Assembly (NCBI RefSeq): GCF_026786305.1
Contig: NZ_JAJAYI010000069.1
Location: 1 to 64,000 of the forward strand
DNA: 64,000 nt
From: Cryobacterium sp.
GTDB taxonomy: Bacteria > Actinomycetota > Actinomycetes > Actinomycetales > Microbacteriaceae
Direction: 5' to 3'
The position numbers and the translations under genes were made by a program. Under the pieces are notes generated by a model. That model did not search any database. It was not told the DNA's origin and worked only from the letters and a program-made list of their open reading frames with translations. Shown in pieces: positions 16,631 through 24,913 of the stretch. Position 1 is the first letter of the stretch. Each line of letters opens with the position of its first letter.

Positions 16631-17692
16631 GTGCTCGGCCAGTTGATTGGCCAGGCTCGACCCGTCTGGCCCGTAGACCCAGGGGCCTTCCGGGCCGCCC
16701 TCGATCAAGACGGCGTCGCGCGAGCGCCCACCGGCGAGCACCGCTTCGCTCGGGGAGAGCTGACGGATGGCCACGGCTGCGACACTACCCGGATAGTCAC
16801 GCTGAAAGTCGCTGTAGATGGCCTCGTCGTGCTGGCCGTCGTCGCCGATGAGAATCCAGCGCATGTGCGGAAACTGCTCGGCGAGCCGACGCAGGTTGTC
16901 ACGTTTGTGCGCGCTGCCACTGCGGAACCAGCGGTCGTGGGTGGGGCCCCAATCGGTCAGCAGCAGTGCCCCGGCCGGGTAGAGGTTGCGGGACAGAAAG
17001 CGTGACAGGGTGGGGGCCACGTTCCAGGCGCCGGTGGAGAGATAGATGACCGGGGCGCCGGGGGTGAACGACGCCAGTCGTTCCAGAAACACGGCCATCC
17101 CTGGGGTCGGCACCCGGGCATGCTCGTCGAGCACAAATGTGTTCCAGGCGGCCAACAGCGGGCGCGGGAGCGTGGTGACCATCACCGTGTCGTCGACGTC
17201 GGAGACGACGCCGTAGCCGACCGTGGGCGCCACGATGAACAGCGGGGCTTCGGCCACGTCCGAGAATTCGGTGTGCAGTCGGGCCACGTGCCAACCGGCG
17301 GGCAGTGATGCCGGAACGACGGTGTCAACGACGCCGCCGCGGTCAGCCTGTACGTGATGCCTCTGTCCGTCGATCTCTATCGTGACGGTCACGTCGTTCA
17401 CGGGCACGCTCGTGAAGCTGCGCCAGCCGCGAATGCCGGGGTCAAGGCCATCCGGTCGGGGGCGCTTCTGGCGCTTGTCGGGCTTGATCGGTTTGGTCAG
17501 GAGTACCCGGCAGAGAATGCGAACCCACGCCGTCGAGCCGTAACCGGTGTACGGGATGACGGTGGGCTGATAGCCGCGACGACGTGCGGAGTGTTCGCGG
17601 CGGTCGTGGAGCCAGTCCTCGATGCGGGCTGCGCGGTGCATGATCCGCTCGGGACTGGGCGCACTCGGCGAGGCGTCTGGGGACTGTGGCAC
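16619..17692 (-). CDS. APP1-like phosphatase domain protein (DUF2183)
   Basis: Haloacid-dehalogenase-type phosphatase related to the catalytic domain of yeast phosphatidate phosphatase App1. The nucleophile motif DxDxT is D165-x-D167-x-T169 in GVVSDVDDTVM; YLSTGAWN and the late acidic motif ILIGDDGQHD follow. Before it lies a beta-rich domain of about 110 residues. The lipid substrate is inferred, not shown. The GTG start directly follows a run of seven Gs, which serves as Shine-Dalgarno and is also a possible length error; ATG at residue 18 is an alternative. Divergent from the TetR gene. Confidence 0.87.
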   Translation of the reverse strand: MPQSPDASPSAPSPERIMHRAARIEDWLHDRREHSARRRGYQPTVIPYTGYGSTAWVRILCRVLLTKPIKPDKRQKRPRPDGLDPGIRGWRSFTSVPVNDVTVTIEIDGQRHHVQADRGGVVDTVVPASLPAGWHVARLHTEFSDVAEAPLFIVAPTVGYGVVSDVDDTVMVTTLPRPLLAAWNTFVLDEHARVPTPGMAVFLERLASFTPGAPVIYLSTGAWNVAPTLSRFLSRNLYPAGALLLTDWGPTHDRWFRSGSAHKRDNLRRLAEQFPHMRWILIGDDGQHDEAIYSDFQRDYPGSVAAVAIRQLSPSEAVLAGGRSRDAVLIEGGPEGPWVYGPDGSSLANQLAEHGLL

Positions 17693-17757
17693 CCCCCCAT
17701 TCTGCCATGTTTGCTGTGCATCCCCGATCAGGGCTGTGGGAATGGGGTTTTACCCAA

Positions 17758-17763
17758 TAGGAT
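17758..17763 (+). promoter_or_regulatory. Predicted -10 box TAGGAT before the TetR gene
   Basis: TAGGAT ends 25 bases before the ATG at 17789, leaving room for a short leader that contains the GGGGGAG Shine-Dalgarno at 17780-17786. No convincing -35. Confidence 0.4.
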
Positions 17764-17788
17764 GGTGATTTATATTCAAGGGGGAGAA

Positions 17789-18466
17789 ATGTCGCTAGGT
17801 GGCCTATTGGGTGAAGAGACCGGTGTAGCACTGCAACAGGTGCGCACCGAGCCGATTCAGCAGCGCAGCGCTGCACGACTGTCCGGTTTGCTCGATGCAG
17901 CTGCCGCCGTTGTGGACGAGGTCGGTTTCGACCGCATCACGACCGCGATGATCGCGGACCGTGCTGGTGCCTCCATCGGCACGGTGTACCGCTACTACCC
18001 AGACCGGGTGGCCGTTCTGCACGCGCTGCACGAGCGCGCCGTGGTGCGCTTTCGGCAGCGTGTCGTCGACGAGCTCAGTGCCAGCACCCTCAGCTGCTGG
18101 TGGGACGCTGTGGACTGCGTTGTGACCGCCTTTGTCGGCCTGTACCGCTCCGAGCCCGGCTTTCGCATCGTGAACTTCGACGACCGCGACGGCGCTCCCG
18201 CCGTTGACGCCGTGGCGGATGCCGATTTCTTCGCCCAACGCCTCGCCGATGTTCTCGTGAACGAGTTCGACCTGCCGGCCGGCGAGGAACTGATCTTTCG
18301 ACTCGAGGTCGCCGTCGAGATGGCCGACGCACTACTCGCCCGTGCTTTTCACACCGACCCGGTCGGTGATGAGCGCTTTATCGCCGAGTGCCGTCTGGTG
18401 TTGCGCGACTACCTCGACCGCTATTACAGCCCGCAGGCGCTCAGTTTTCTCGCCACTGCGTCGTAG
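17789..18466 (+). CDS. TetR family transcriptional regulator
   Basis: One-component regulator: N-terminal helix-turn-helix (about residues 32-80) with GFDRITTAMIADRAGASIGTVYRYYPDRVAVL-type sequence, and a C-terminal ligand domain of about 130 residues with no recognisable ligand signature. ATG 17789 is supported by a strong Shine-Dalgarno 3 bases upstream; the frame stays open upstream but only mirrors the phosphatase gene. Possible targets are its neighbours, the divergent phosphatase gene or the betaine-type importer 205 bases downstream. I found no clear TetR palindrome in the gap. Confidence 0.92.
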   Translation: MSLGGLLGEETGVALQQVRTEPIQQRSAARLSGLLDAAAAVVDEVGFDRITTAMIADRAGASIGTVYRYYPDRVAVLHALHERAVVRFRQRVVDELSASTLSCWWDAVDCVVTAFVGLYRSEPGFRIVNFDDRDGAPAVDAVADADFFAQRLADVLVNEFDLPAGEELIFRLEVAVEMADALLARAFHTDPVGDERFIAECRLVLRDYLDRYYSPQALSFLATAS

Positions 18467-18671
18467 CGTCCGCCCGTACCCTCCACTGCGAGCCGGTCGA
18501 CCCGATGGGTTGCCCGGCTCTGTGGGTGGCGTTGGCTGGTGCGTCAGTTTTGCTCGTTCGCTCCGGGATGAATCCTTTTTACGCAATCTGTTTTGCCTGT
18601 CGCCTCGAAAAGTGGTTGGGTTAGCATCTGGTTTGTGTTGACCCGACCGATGCGAGGAGCGAGGCACCAGG

Positions 18672-19607
18672 ATGATCGAATTCCACGCGGTGACCAACCG
18701 GTTCCCCGACGGCACCCTCGCCGTCGACGACTTCAGCCTCGTCCTGCCGTCCTACAAAACGACCGTGTTTGTCGGAACCTCCGGTTCGGGAAAGACAACC
18801 CTGCTGCGCATGATCAACCGGATGGTGGATCCGACCAGCGGGTCCATCGACATTGACGGAGCGGACATCGGTACGCTCGAGCCGGTCAAGCTGCGACGCG
18901 GCATCGGCTATGTCATGCAGAACTCGGGGCTGCTTCCCCACCGCAAAGTCATCGACAACGTCGCTACCGTACCGATGCTGCGGGGGATGCCGAAGAAGAG
19001 AGCCCGCGAGGAGGCACTCCAACTGCTTGACACGGTCGGCCTCGACCGGTCCCTGGCCAATCGGTATCCGAGCCAACTCTCCGGCGGCCAGCAGCAACGC
19101 GTGGGCGTTGCCCGTGGGCTGGCCGTCAACCCTAATATCCTGCTCATGGACGAACCGTTCGGCGCGGTGGATCCGATCGTGCGCGCCGAACTGCAGCAGG
19201 AGCTGCTGCGGCTGCAACGCGAACTCGGCAAGACCGTGGTCTTCGTGACCCACGACATCGACGAAGCCTTCCTGCTCGGCGATCAGGTGGTCATCCTGCG
19301 TACCGGCGGAAAGGTCGCCCAGGTGGGTTCGCCCGCCGAGATCCTGGCGAATCCGATCGATGAGTTCGTCGCGACCTTCGTCGGTGCCGATCGCGGCAAG
19401 CGGTCCCTACACGTCGAGAACCACGGCGATGGCGACATTGTCGTCGACGAAACAGGTCGTCTGGCCGGGGTGCTCGTCGGCTCGTCGACCACGTCGTCCC
19501 GGGCCAGCGCCGCGTCACAGTCTGGGTCAGAGTCACAGTGTGGGTCAGAGTCAAAGGCCGGTCCTCGCGGACCGGGTGCTTCGGCGCAGGGTGGGGATTC
19601 GCGGTGA
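18672..19607 (+). CDS. Glycine betaine/choline-type ABC transporter ATP-binding protein
   Basis: ATPase of an OpuC/ProV-type osmoprotectant importer. Walker A GTSGSGKTT, Q-loop VMQNSGLLPHRKV, signature LSGGQQQR and Walker B ILLMDEPFGAVDP are intact. Unlike ProV and OpuAA it has no C-terminal CBS pair; after about residue 245 it ends in a Ser/Gly-rich tail with a duplicated SQ(S/C)GSE hexapeptide. Gene order ATPase-permease-permease-receptor with overlapping starts shows one operon. A TAGCAT box at 18622-18627 could be its promoter. The substrate is inferred from family. Confidence 0.9.
   Translation: MIEFHAVTNRFPDGTLAVDDFSLVLPSYKTTVFVGTSGSGKTTLLRMINRMVDPTSGSIDIDGADIGTLEPVKLRRGIGYVMQNSGLLPHRKVIDNVATVPMLRGMPKKRAREEALQLLDTVGLDRSLANRYPSQLSGGQQQRVGVARGLAVNPNILLMDEPFGAVDPIVRAELQQELLRLQRELGKTVVFVTHDIDEAFLLGDQVVILRTGGKVAQVGSPAEILANPIDEFVATFVGADRGKRSLHVENHGDGDIVVDETGRLAGVLVGSSTTSSRASAASQSGSESQCGSESKAGPRGPGASAQGGDSR
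19515..19550 (+). repeat. 18-bp direct duplication in the ATPase C-terminus
   Basis: Two copies of TCACAGT(C/G)TGGGTCAGAG (19515-19532 and 19533-19550) differ at one base and encode a repeated hexapeptide in the disordered tail. Confidence 0.85.
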
Positions 19608-20290
19608 CCTGGATCTGGTCGAATATGGACCTTATTTGGGATCGCACGCTCGATCACCTCGTGCTCAGCGTGCCCTCGATCATCCTCAGTTTCGTCATCG
19701 CCCTCCCGTTCGGCTGGTTGGCGCACCGCTACCGCGCGAGCCGGGCGGTTATTCTGACCACGGTCGGGCTGCTCTATGCCATTCCGTCGCTGCCGCTGTT
19801 CATCGTGCTGCCCTTCATCGTGGGCACCAGCATCCGCTCGCCACTGAACCTGATCATCGCGCTCACTCTCTACGGGGTGGCCCTGATGGTGCGGGTGGTA
19901 GCGGATGGCCTCGGTTCCGTCGACCGCGACGTGCAACAGTCGGCAACGGGCGTCGGATTTTCGGGGTGGACCGTTTTCTGGCAGGTCGAGCTGCCCCTGG
20001 CCGGTCCCGTGCTTCTGGCTGGCCTGCGCGTCGTGGCGGTCAGCACGGTGAGTCTCGCCACGGTCGGTGCGGTGATCGGCGCTCAGAGCCTCGGCAGCTT
20101 GTTCACCGACGGGATCCAGCGGGGAATCCAAGAAGAGATCATCGCCGGCATCGTGGCGACCGTGCTGCTCGCCCTCGTACTGGATGCGGCGCTCGTGCTG
20201 TTCGGACGGCTGCTGATGCCGTGGACCCGGCGCAGCGCGATCGGCGTCGCGGCTCGCAACAGTGCCGTCGTCGCGGGGGTGACCACATGA
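19604..20290 (+). CDS. Glycine betaine/choline-type ABC transporter permease (first)
   Basis: Permease of the OpuCB/ProW family, 228 residues, with about five to six membrane helices and the EAA loop DVQQSATGVGFSGWTVFWQVELPLAGP. GTG 19604 overlaps the ATPase stop (GTGA) and is preferred to upstream starts that mirror the ATPase gene. Pairs with the second permease at 20287, as in OpuCB/OpuCD systems. Confidence 0.92.
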   Translation: MTWIWSNMDLIWDRTLDHLVLSVPSIILSFVIALPFGWLAHRYRASRAVILTTVGLLYAIPSLPLFIVLPFIVGTSIRSPLNLIIALTLYGVALMVRVVADGLGSVDRDVQQSATGVGFSGWTVFWQVELPLAGPVLLAGLRVVAVSTVSLATVGAVIGAQSLGSLFTDGIQRGIQEEIIAGIVATVLLALVLDAALVLFGRLLMPWTRRSAIGVAARNSAVVAGVTT

Positions 20291-21042
20291 GCTTTTTCAT
20301 CGAAACTCTGGCCTGGCTGCTCGACCCCGCGAATTGGATCGGAGCCGGTGGCATTCCGACGCGTCTCGCCCAACACCTGCTTTTCACACTCGTGACCCTT
20401 ATCGTTGCCGCGGTGATTGCCGTACCGATCGGCTTTGTTATCGGGCATACCGGTCGCGGCCGGGGCTTGGCCGTGGCGATCTCGGGCGCGTTCCGGGCCA
20501 TTCCCACCCTGGGCCTGCTCACCCTGGTGGCCCTCTGGGTGGGAATAGGCTTGAGCGCCCCCTTCGTTGCGCTGATCGTGCTCGCCATTCCGCCCATACT
20601 GGCCGGCGCGTACACCGGATTTGAAGCGATTGATCGCAAGATTATCGATGCGGCGCGGGCCGTGGGCATGTCGGAGGCACAGATCCTGCTCAAGGTCGAG
20701 CTGCCGCTCGGCCTTCCTCTGCTGATAGGCGGGTTACGCTCCGCGACCCTGCAAGTCGTGGCCACGGCCACCCTCGCCGCGTACATCGCAAATTTCGGCC
20801 TGGGCCGTTACCTCTTTGAAGGCCTGCGAATTCGCGACTACGGCGAAATGCTCGGCGGTTCGGTTCTCGTGATCCTGCTCGCGATCGTGTTGGAGGGCGT
20901 GTTCGCCCTCATACAAAAATTGGTCGTTCCCCGCGGCGTCACCGAGGGACTCCCCACAGATATCCGCGACGGGTCATCCCGATCCCGCCCGGTGATGGAA
21001 ACCACCATCGAGAAAGGAAACAGCAATGTTCACAGCACATAG
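20287..21042 (+). CDS. Glycine betaine/choline-type ABC transporter permease (second)
   Basis: OpuCD-like permease of 251 residues. EAA loop KIIDAARAVGMSEAQILLKVELPLGLP, preceded by AFRAIPTLGLLTLVALWVG, both family-typical. ATG 20287 overlaps the previous stop by four bases. The hydrophilic C-terminal tail extends over the start of the receptor gene (17-base overlap). Confidence 0.92.
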   Translation: MSFFIETLAWLLDPANWIGAGGIPTRLAQHLLFTLVTLIVAAVIAVPIGFVIGHTGRGRGLAVAISGAFRAIPTLGLLTLVALWVGIGLSAPFVALIVLAIPPILAGAYTGFEAIDRKIIDAARAVGMSEAQILLKVELPLGLPLLIGGLRSATLQVVATATLAAYIANFGLGRYLFEGLRIRDYGEMLGGSVLVILLAIVLEGVFALIQKLVVPRGVTEGLPTDIRDGSSRSRPVMETTIEKGNSNVHST

Positions 21043-21949
21043 AGGCCGGCTCACGCTCATCGGCGCCGTCGCGGTTGGGGCCGTCGTAGCCCTTGCAGGG
21101 TGTGCGTCGGGGGACCCCCTGGCGGAACCGTCGAGTAGCGCCACCGACTCCACCATCGTGGTCGGGTCGCAGGCGTACTACTCCAACGAGATCATCGCCG
21201 AAATTTACTCGCAGGCACTCGAAGCCGGCGGTTTCACCGTCGACCGACAGTTCCAGATCGGCCAGCGTGAGGTCTACCTGCCCGATATCGAAGACGGCAA
21301 GATCGACGTCTTCCCGGAATACACCGGAAGCCTGCTGCAGGCCCTCGACAAGGCCGCCGTCGGCGGCACCAGCGACGCGACCTACACGGAACTCCAGGCC
21401 GCCCTGCCCGACAACCTGCGTGTTCTCGACAAGGCCGAGGCCTCCGACCAGAACTCCTGGACCGTCACCGACGCCGTCGCGAGCAAGTACAGCCTCACCG
21501 ACATCGCCTCTTTGACCAACGTCACCGAACCGATCACCGTCGGTGGCAACTCGGAGCTCGAGACGCGTCCCTACGGGCCGACTGCCCTCAAGGAGAAGTA
21601 CGGAATCAAGATTGCCGGATTCGTGCCGGTCGAGGACAGTGGCGGACCGTTGACCGTCAAGGCGCTCGTCGACGGTGACATTCAGCTCGCCAACATCTAC
21701 ACGGCTGACCCGAACATCAAAACCAACAGTCTGGTCGCCCTCACCGACCCCGACGGATTGTTCTTTCCGGACAACATCGTGCCCGTCGTCTCCCAGAAGG
21801 TCGATGACAGCGCCGCGGCGATTCTCAACAAGGTTAGTGCGGCCCTCACAGCCGACATGCTGGTCGATCTGAACTCGCAGAGCTTCAACGACAAGCTCTC
21901 GGCCGACAAGATCGCGACGGCCTGGCTGACTCAGGAGAAGCTCGTCTAG
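21026..21949 (+). CDS. Glycine betaine/choline-type substrate-binding lipoprotein (OpuC type)
   Basis: Solute receptor of the importer. Lipobox ALAGC with cysteine 26 after a short signal peptide. The mature domain shows the OpuAC family motifs VGSQAYYSNEIIAEIYSQALE, DVFPEYTGSLLQAL and KEKYGIKIAGF. Length 307 residues is normal. The ligand is probably a quaternary amine such as glycine betaine, choline or carnitine; the aromatic cage cannot be assigned by eye. The stop interlocks with the stop of the convergent peptidase gene (CTAG, 21946-21949). Confidence 0.92.
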   Translation: MFTAHRGRLTLIGAVAVGAVVALAGCASGDPLAEPSSSATDSTIVVGSQAYYSNEIIAEIYSQALEAGGFTVDRQFQIGQREVYLPDIEDGKIDVFPEYTGSLLQALDKAAVGGTSDATYTELQAALPDNLRVLDKAEASDQNSWTVTDAVASKYSLTDIASLTNVTEPITVGGNSELETRPYGPTALKEKYGIKIAGFVPVEDSGGPLTVKALVDGDIQLANIYTADPNIKTNSLVALTDPDGLFFPDNIVPVVSQKVDDSAAAILNKVSAALTADMLVDLNSQSFNDKLSADKIATAWLTQEKLV

Positions 21950-22935
21950 GCACCGAACAGAATGAGGGCCGGCCCGGTCAGGAGCACCGCCGATACGGTG
22001 AGTGCTCCTATCGTGGCCGTGTAGCCCAGCGGCACGGTCGGGTTCACCAGCCGGGCCACTCGTGGCGTCACCTGGTGTGCCGGATGCTCGGGTTCTGCAG
22101 CTCGTCCTTTGTCAGTGTGTGAAGCGGATGCGATGGCGCTCGTCGCCGCATCCGCTTCGCTCATGAAGGGTGTGGTGAACCCGGCGAGTGCGAACCCCGT
22201 GAGGGCGATCGCGCGGGCCAGGGTGTGATCGTCGACCACGCGCCGGGCATGATCATCGGCGAGCATCTCCACCAGCAGGGCGACGGCGTTCTCGGCGCGG
22301 TTGGCGATCGGGAACCACGGCAATGCGCTGTGCCAGCTCTTGAAGGCGAGTAACACCAGGTGGTGCTGTTGCACGAGGTGTGCCTGCTCGTGGGCGATCA
22401 CCGCACGCACCTGGTCGGTATCGAGTAGTCGGAGCAGTCCATTCGAGAGGACCGTTGCCGAATGCCCGGCTCCGGGCAGGCAATAGGCGACCGGGGCCGG
22501 ATGGTCGATGACCCGCATTCCCGGCTGGCCGTGCAGGGGATCGCTGAGCAGGGCGATAAGAGTGTGGTGACGGCGGCGCTGGCGCTCGGCACGAACGAAA
22601 GTCGCGAGAAGATTCAACAATAGGTGGGTGCCAAGCAGAATGGCGCTGCCAAGTGCGAGCACGTGGGTGAAGCTCGTTCCGGCCGGGAGTGTGCCGGCCC
22701 GCAGGTCGCCGACGAGCACGACGATGCTCTGCGGAAGGGTGTCGCCGAACGGAACGAGGCCGTAGAGCAGCAGCGAGCCGATCATGGACATACCGCCGGA
22801 CAGGGCGATAGCCTGCCAGAGCACGAGGGCTACGCCGGGGGAGCGAGCCGGCCAGTCTGAGCGGGCCAGCACGAGCGGTACGGGCCAGGCCAGCAGAACG
22901 GCGATGATGCCGAGCATGACGGCGGCGGTGATCAT
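21946..22935 (-). CDS. M56 family membrane metallopeptidase (BlaR1-like, no sensor domain)
   Basis: Integral membrane zinc protease. Hydrophobic segments near residues 3-24, 36-60 and 89-112 precede the catalytic HExxH (H182-E183-Q-A-H186), and a last helix sits at about 305-327. Glu/Asp candidates for the third zinc ligand lie in EMLADDHARR. It is 329 residues and lacks the extracellular penicillin-binding domain of BlaR1/MecR1, so it must sense something else. It follows blaI by 27 bases in the same operon and is the likely protease that inactivates BlaI. By position it may control cydABDC. Confidence 0.9.
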   Translation of the reverse strand: MITAAVMLGIIAVLLAWPVPLVLARSDWPARSPGVALVLWQAIALSGGMSMIGSLLLYGLVPFGDTLPQSIVVLVGDLRAGTLPAGTSFTHVLALGSAILLGTHLLLNLLATFVRAERQRRRHHTLIALLSDPLHGQPGMRVIDHPAPVAYCLPGAGHSATVLSNGLLRLLDTDQVRAVIAHEQAHLVQQHHLVLLAFKSWHSALPWFPIANRAENAVALLVEMLADDHARRVVDDHTLARAIALTGFALAGFTTPFMSEADAATSAIASASHTDKGRAAEPEHPAHQVTPRVARLVNPTVPLGYTATIGALTVSAVLLTGPALILFGA

Positions 22936-22962
22936 GGGTATCGCGGGTGAGCTCTGGCGGCG

Positions 22963-23349
22963 TTAGGCGTTGTCGGAATTCACGACTCCGAGCAACTGGC
23001 GCAGTGTGTCTGCCTCCTGAGGGGTGACGCCTCCGATGAAGCGCACCAAGGCCGCCTGGCGGTCGGGTACCTGCCCGAGCACCTCGTGCATGAGTCCCGC
23101 CGTGTGGGTCGCGCGGGTCATAACGGCGGTGTAGGCGTGCGGCCGGACGCTACGGTCGCGGGTGACGAAGCCCTTTGTTTCGAGTCGAGACAGCACCGTC
23201 AGGACTGTCGTCGTCGCCGGCGGTTTGGTCGGCATGGCCCCTCTCTCACGGCGTACCAGGGACTCCTTGAGTTCGTTGGCAGTCAACGGTGCCGGGGAGT
23301 CCCACAGGACATTCATCAACAGCCTCTCGAGCACGCCCAAATTTGCCAT
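22963..23349 (-). CDS. BlaI/MecI/CopY family repressor
   Basis: Winged-helix dimeric repressor of 128 residues. The DNA-binding domain (about 1-75) has NVLWDSPAPLTANELKESL and TVLTVLSRLETKGFVTRDRSVRPHAY; the C-terminal part dimerises and carries the region cleaved in relatives. It is first gene of a two-gene operon with an M56 protease and divergent from cydA. Three phased dyads in between are the obvious operators. In M. tuberculosis a BlaI homologue is reported to regulate ATP synthase genes, so control of respiration by this family has precedent. Confidence 0.93.
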   Translation of the reverse strand: MANLGVLERLLMNVLWDSPAPLTANELKESLVRRERGAMPTKPPATTTVLTVLSRLETKGFVTRDRSVRPHAYTAVMTRATHTAGLMHEVLGQVPDRQAALVRFIGGVTPQEADTLRQLLGVVNSDNA

Positions 23350-23355
23350 GTCAGC

Positions 23356-23361
23356 ATATTA
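23356..23361 (-). promoter_or_regulatory. Predicted -10 box TAATAT, leaderless blaI
   Basis: On the minus strand TAATAT ends 6 bases before the blaI ATG (23349). A -35 with 17-base spacing would fall at 23379-23384, inside the first operator dyad, and a degenerate half-site CACAGCGTA (23360-23368) abuts the box. This geometry suggests autorepression. Confidence 0.55.
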
Positions 23362-23378
23362 CGCTGTGAAACTGTGAT

Positions 23379-23445
23379 TTCTACGAGTCGTAGAAGTCTA
23401 ATGTTCTACACAGCGTAGAAGTGTAATGTTCTACACAGCGTAGAA
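23379..23445. promoter_or_regulatory. Three phased operator dyads between blaI and cydA
   Basis: Perfect inverted repeats TTCTAC-N5-GTAGAA occur at 23379-23395, 23404-23420 and 23429-23445. Their centres are exactly 25 bp apart, and the 8-base spacers are GTCTAATG and GTGTAATG. The core TAC-N5-GTA resembles BlaI/MecI/CopY operators (TAC-N4-GTA) with one more central base. Each spacer holds a TAATGT stretch that could be a cydA -10 box. Confidence 0.8.
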
Positions 23446-23478
23446 AGTTTGCGCGGTAGCAACAATGCTGGAGGGCAT

Positions 23479-24891
23479 ATGAACGAGTGGCTGGACCCTT
23501 TACTCCTCTCACGGTGGCAGTTCGGTCTGACGACCATCTATCATTTTCTTTTCGTCCCACTCACTATCGGAATGGCCCTCACTGTGGCGATCTTCCAGAC
23601 GGCCTGGGTACGCACCGACAAAGCCAAGTATCTGCAGCTGACGCACTTCTTCGGCAAGATCTTTCTGATCAACTTCGCCATGGGCGTCGTGACCGGTATC
23701 GTGCAGGAGTTTCAGTTCGGCATGAACTGGTCGGACTACTCGCGCTTCGTCGGCGACGTCTTCGGTGCCCCGCTCGCCTTCGAGGGCATTCTCGCGTTCT
23801 TCCTCGAGGCCACTTTCATCGGCCTGTGGATTTTCGGCTGGGACAAGCTGCCGAAGAAGGTGCATCTTGCAACCATCTGGCTGACCGTTATCGGCAGTAT
23901 CACGTCGGCCTACTTCATCCTCGCGGCCAACGCCTTCATGCAGAACCCGATCGCGTACACCATCAACGCGGAGAAGGGCCGGGCCGAGCTGACCAGCATC
24001 GGCGAGCTGCTCACCAACCCGATCGCGCTGGCGGCGTTCCCGCACACTATCCTCGCGTGTTTCATGGTGTCGGCGGGACTGATCATCTCGGTCGCAGCCT
24101 GGCACCTGGCGCGCAACCAGCATTTCGAGACCATGCGTCCCGCGCTCAAGTTCGGCATGTGGATGATGGTCATCGCCGGCATCGGCACGACACTCGCCGG
24201 TGATCAGCTCAGCCTCGTGATGGGCGAGGTGCAGCCAATGAAAATGGCCGCAGCCGAGGCGTTGTATCACACGGCCACGGGAGCCAACGCGTCGTTCTCA
24301 CTGTTCACGCTCGGCACCCCGGACGGCGTGCACGAATTGTTCTCCATCCGGATCCCGTACCTGCTGTCGTTCCTCTCGACCCATACCTTCGACGGCACCG
24401 TGCAGGGTATCAACAACCTGCAGGCGCAGTACGTTGCCACATACGGGCCGGGGGACTACACCCCGACCATCTGGATCACCTACTGGGCGTTCCGCTGGAT
24501 GATCGCTCTCGGACTCCTGCACATGCTCGTCGCCGTTGTCGGCCTGTTCCTCACCCGCAAGGGACGGATGCCGACACAGAAGTGGGTCTGGAGCCTGGCC
24601 ATCTGGAGCTTCCCGGCGTCGCTACTCGCCATGACCGTGGGATGGGTCTTCACCGAGATGGGCCGACAGCCGTGGCTGGTCTTCGGCCTGTTGAAAACGC
24701 AGGACGGCGTCTCGCCCGGCGTGACCGGTGTGGAGATCCTGATCTCGTTGATCGTCTTCACCCTGCTTTACGGCATCCTCGCGGTGGTGGAGTTCAGACT
24801 CATCCTTCAGGCCGTTCAAAAGGGTCCGGACGATGCTCCGGTCCCCGACGCCGAATCCGGCGAACTCACGCAAACTGTCACGGTCTACTAG
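23479..24891 (+). CDS. cydA: Cytochrome bd ubiquinol/menaquinol oxidase subunit I
   Basis: Catalytic subunit that carries hemes b558, b595 and d and oxidises quinol with oxygen. About nine helices; the heme-ligand histidine in TTIYHFLFVPLT, the motif GRQPW in VGWVFTEMGRQPW and the acidic helix EGILAFFLEATF are present. At 470 residues it has the short Q-loop typical of Gram-positives. ATG 23479 has a strong CTGGAGGG Shine-Dalgarno. First gene of cydABDC, directly downstream of the three dyads. Confidence 0.97.
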   Translation: MNEWLDPLLLSRWQFGLTTIYHFLFVPLTIGMALTVAIFQTAWVRTDKAKYLQLTHFFGKIFLINFAMGVVTGIVQEFQFGMNWSDYSRFVGDVFGAPLAFEGILAFFLEATFIGLWIFGWDKLPKKVHLATIWLTVIGSITSAYFILAANAFMQNPIAYTINAEKGRAELTSIGELLTNPIALAAFPHTILACFMVSAGLIISVAAWHLARNQHFETMRPALKFGMWMMVIAGIGTTLAGDQLSLVMGEVQPMKMAAAEALYHTATGANASFSLFTLGTPDGVHELFSIRIPYLLSFLSTHTFDGTVQGINNLQAQYVATYGPGDYTPTIWITYWAFRWMIALGLLHMLVAVVGLFLTRKGRMPTQKWVWSLAIWSFPASLLAMTVGWVFTEMGRQPWLVFGLLKTQDGVSPGVTGVEILISLIVFTLLYGILAVVEFRLILQAVQKGPDDAPVPDAESGELTQTVTVY

Positions 24892-24913
24892 GACGGGTCA
24901 ACAGGAATACAAG

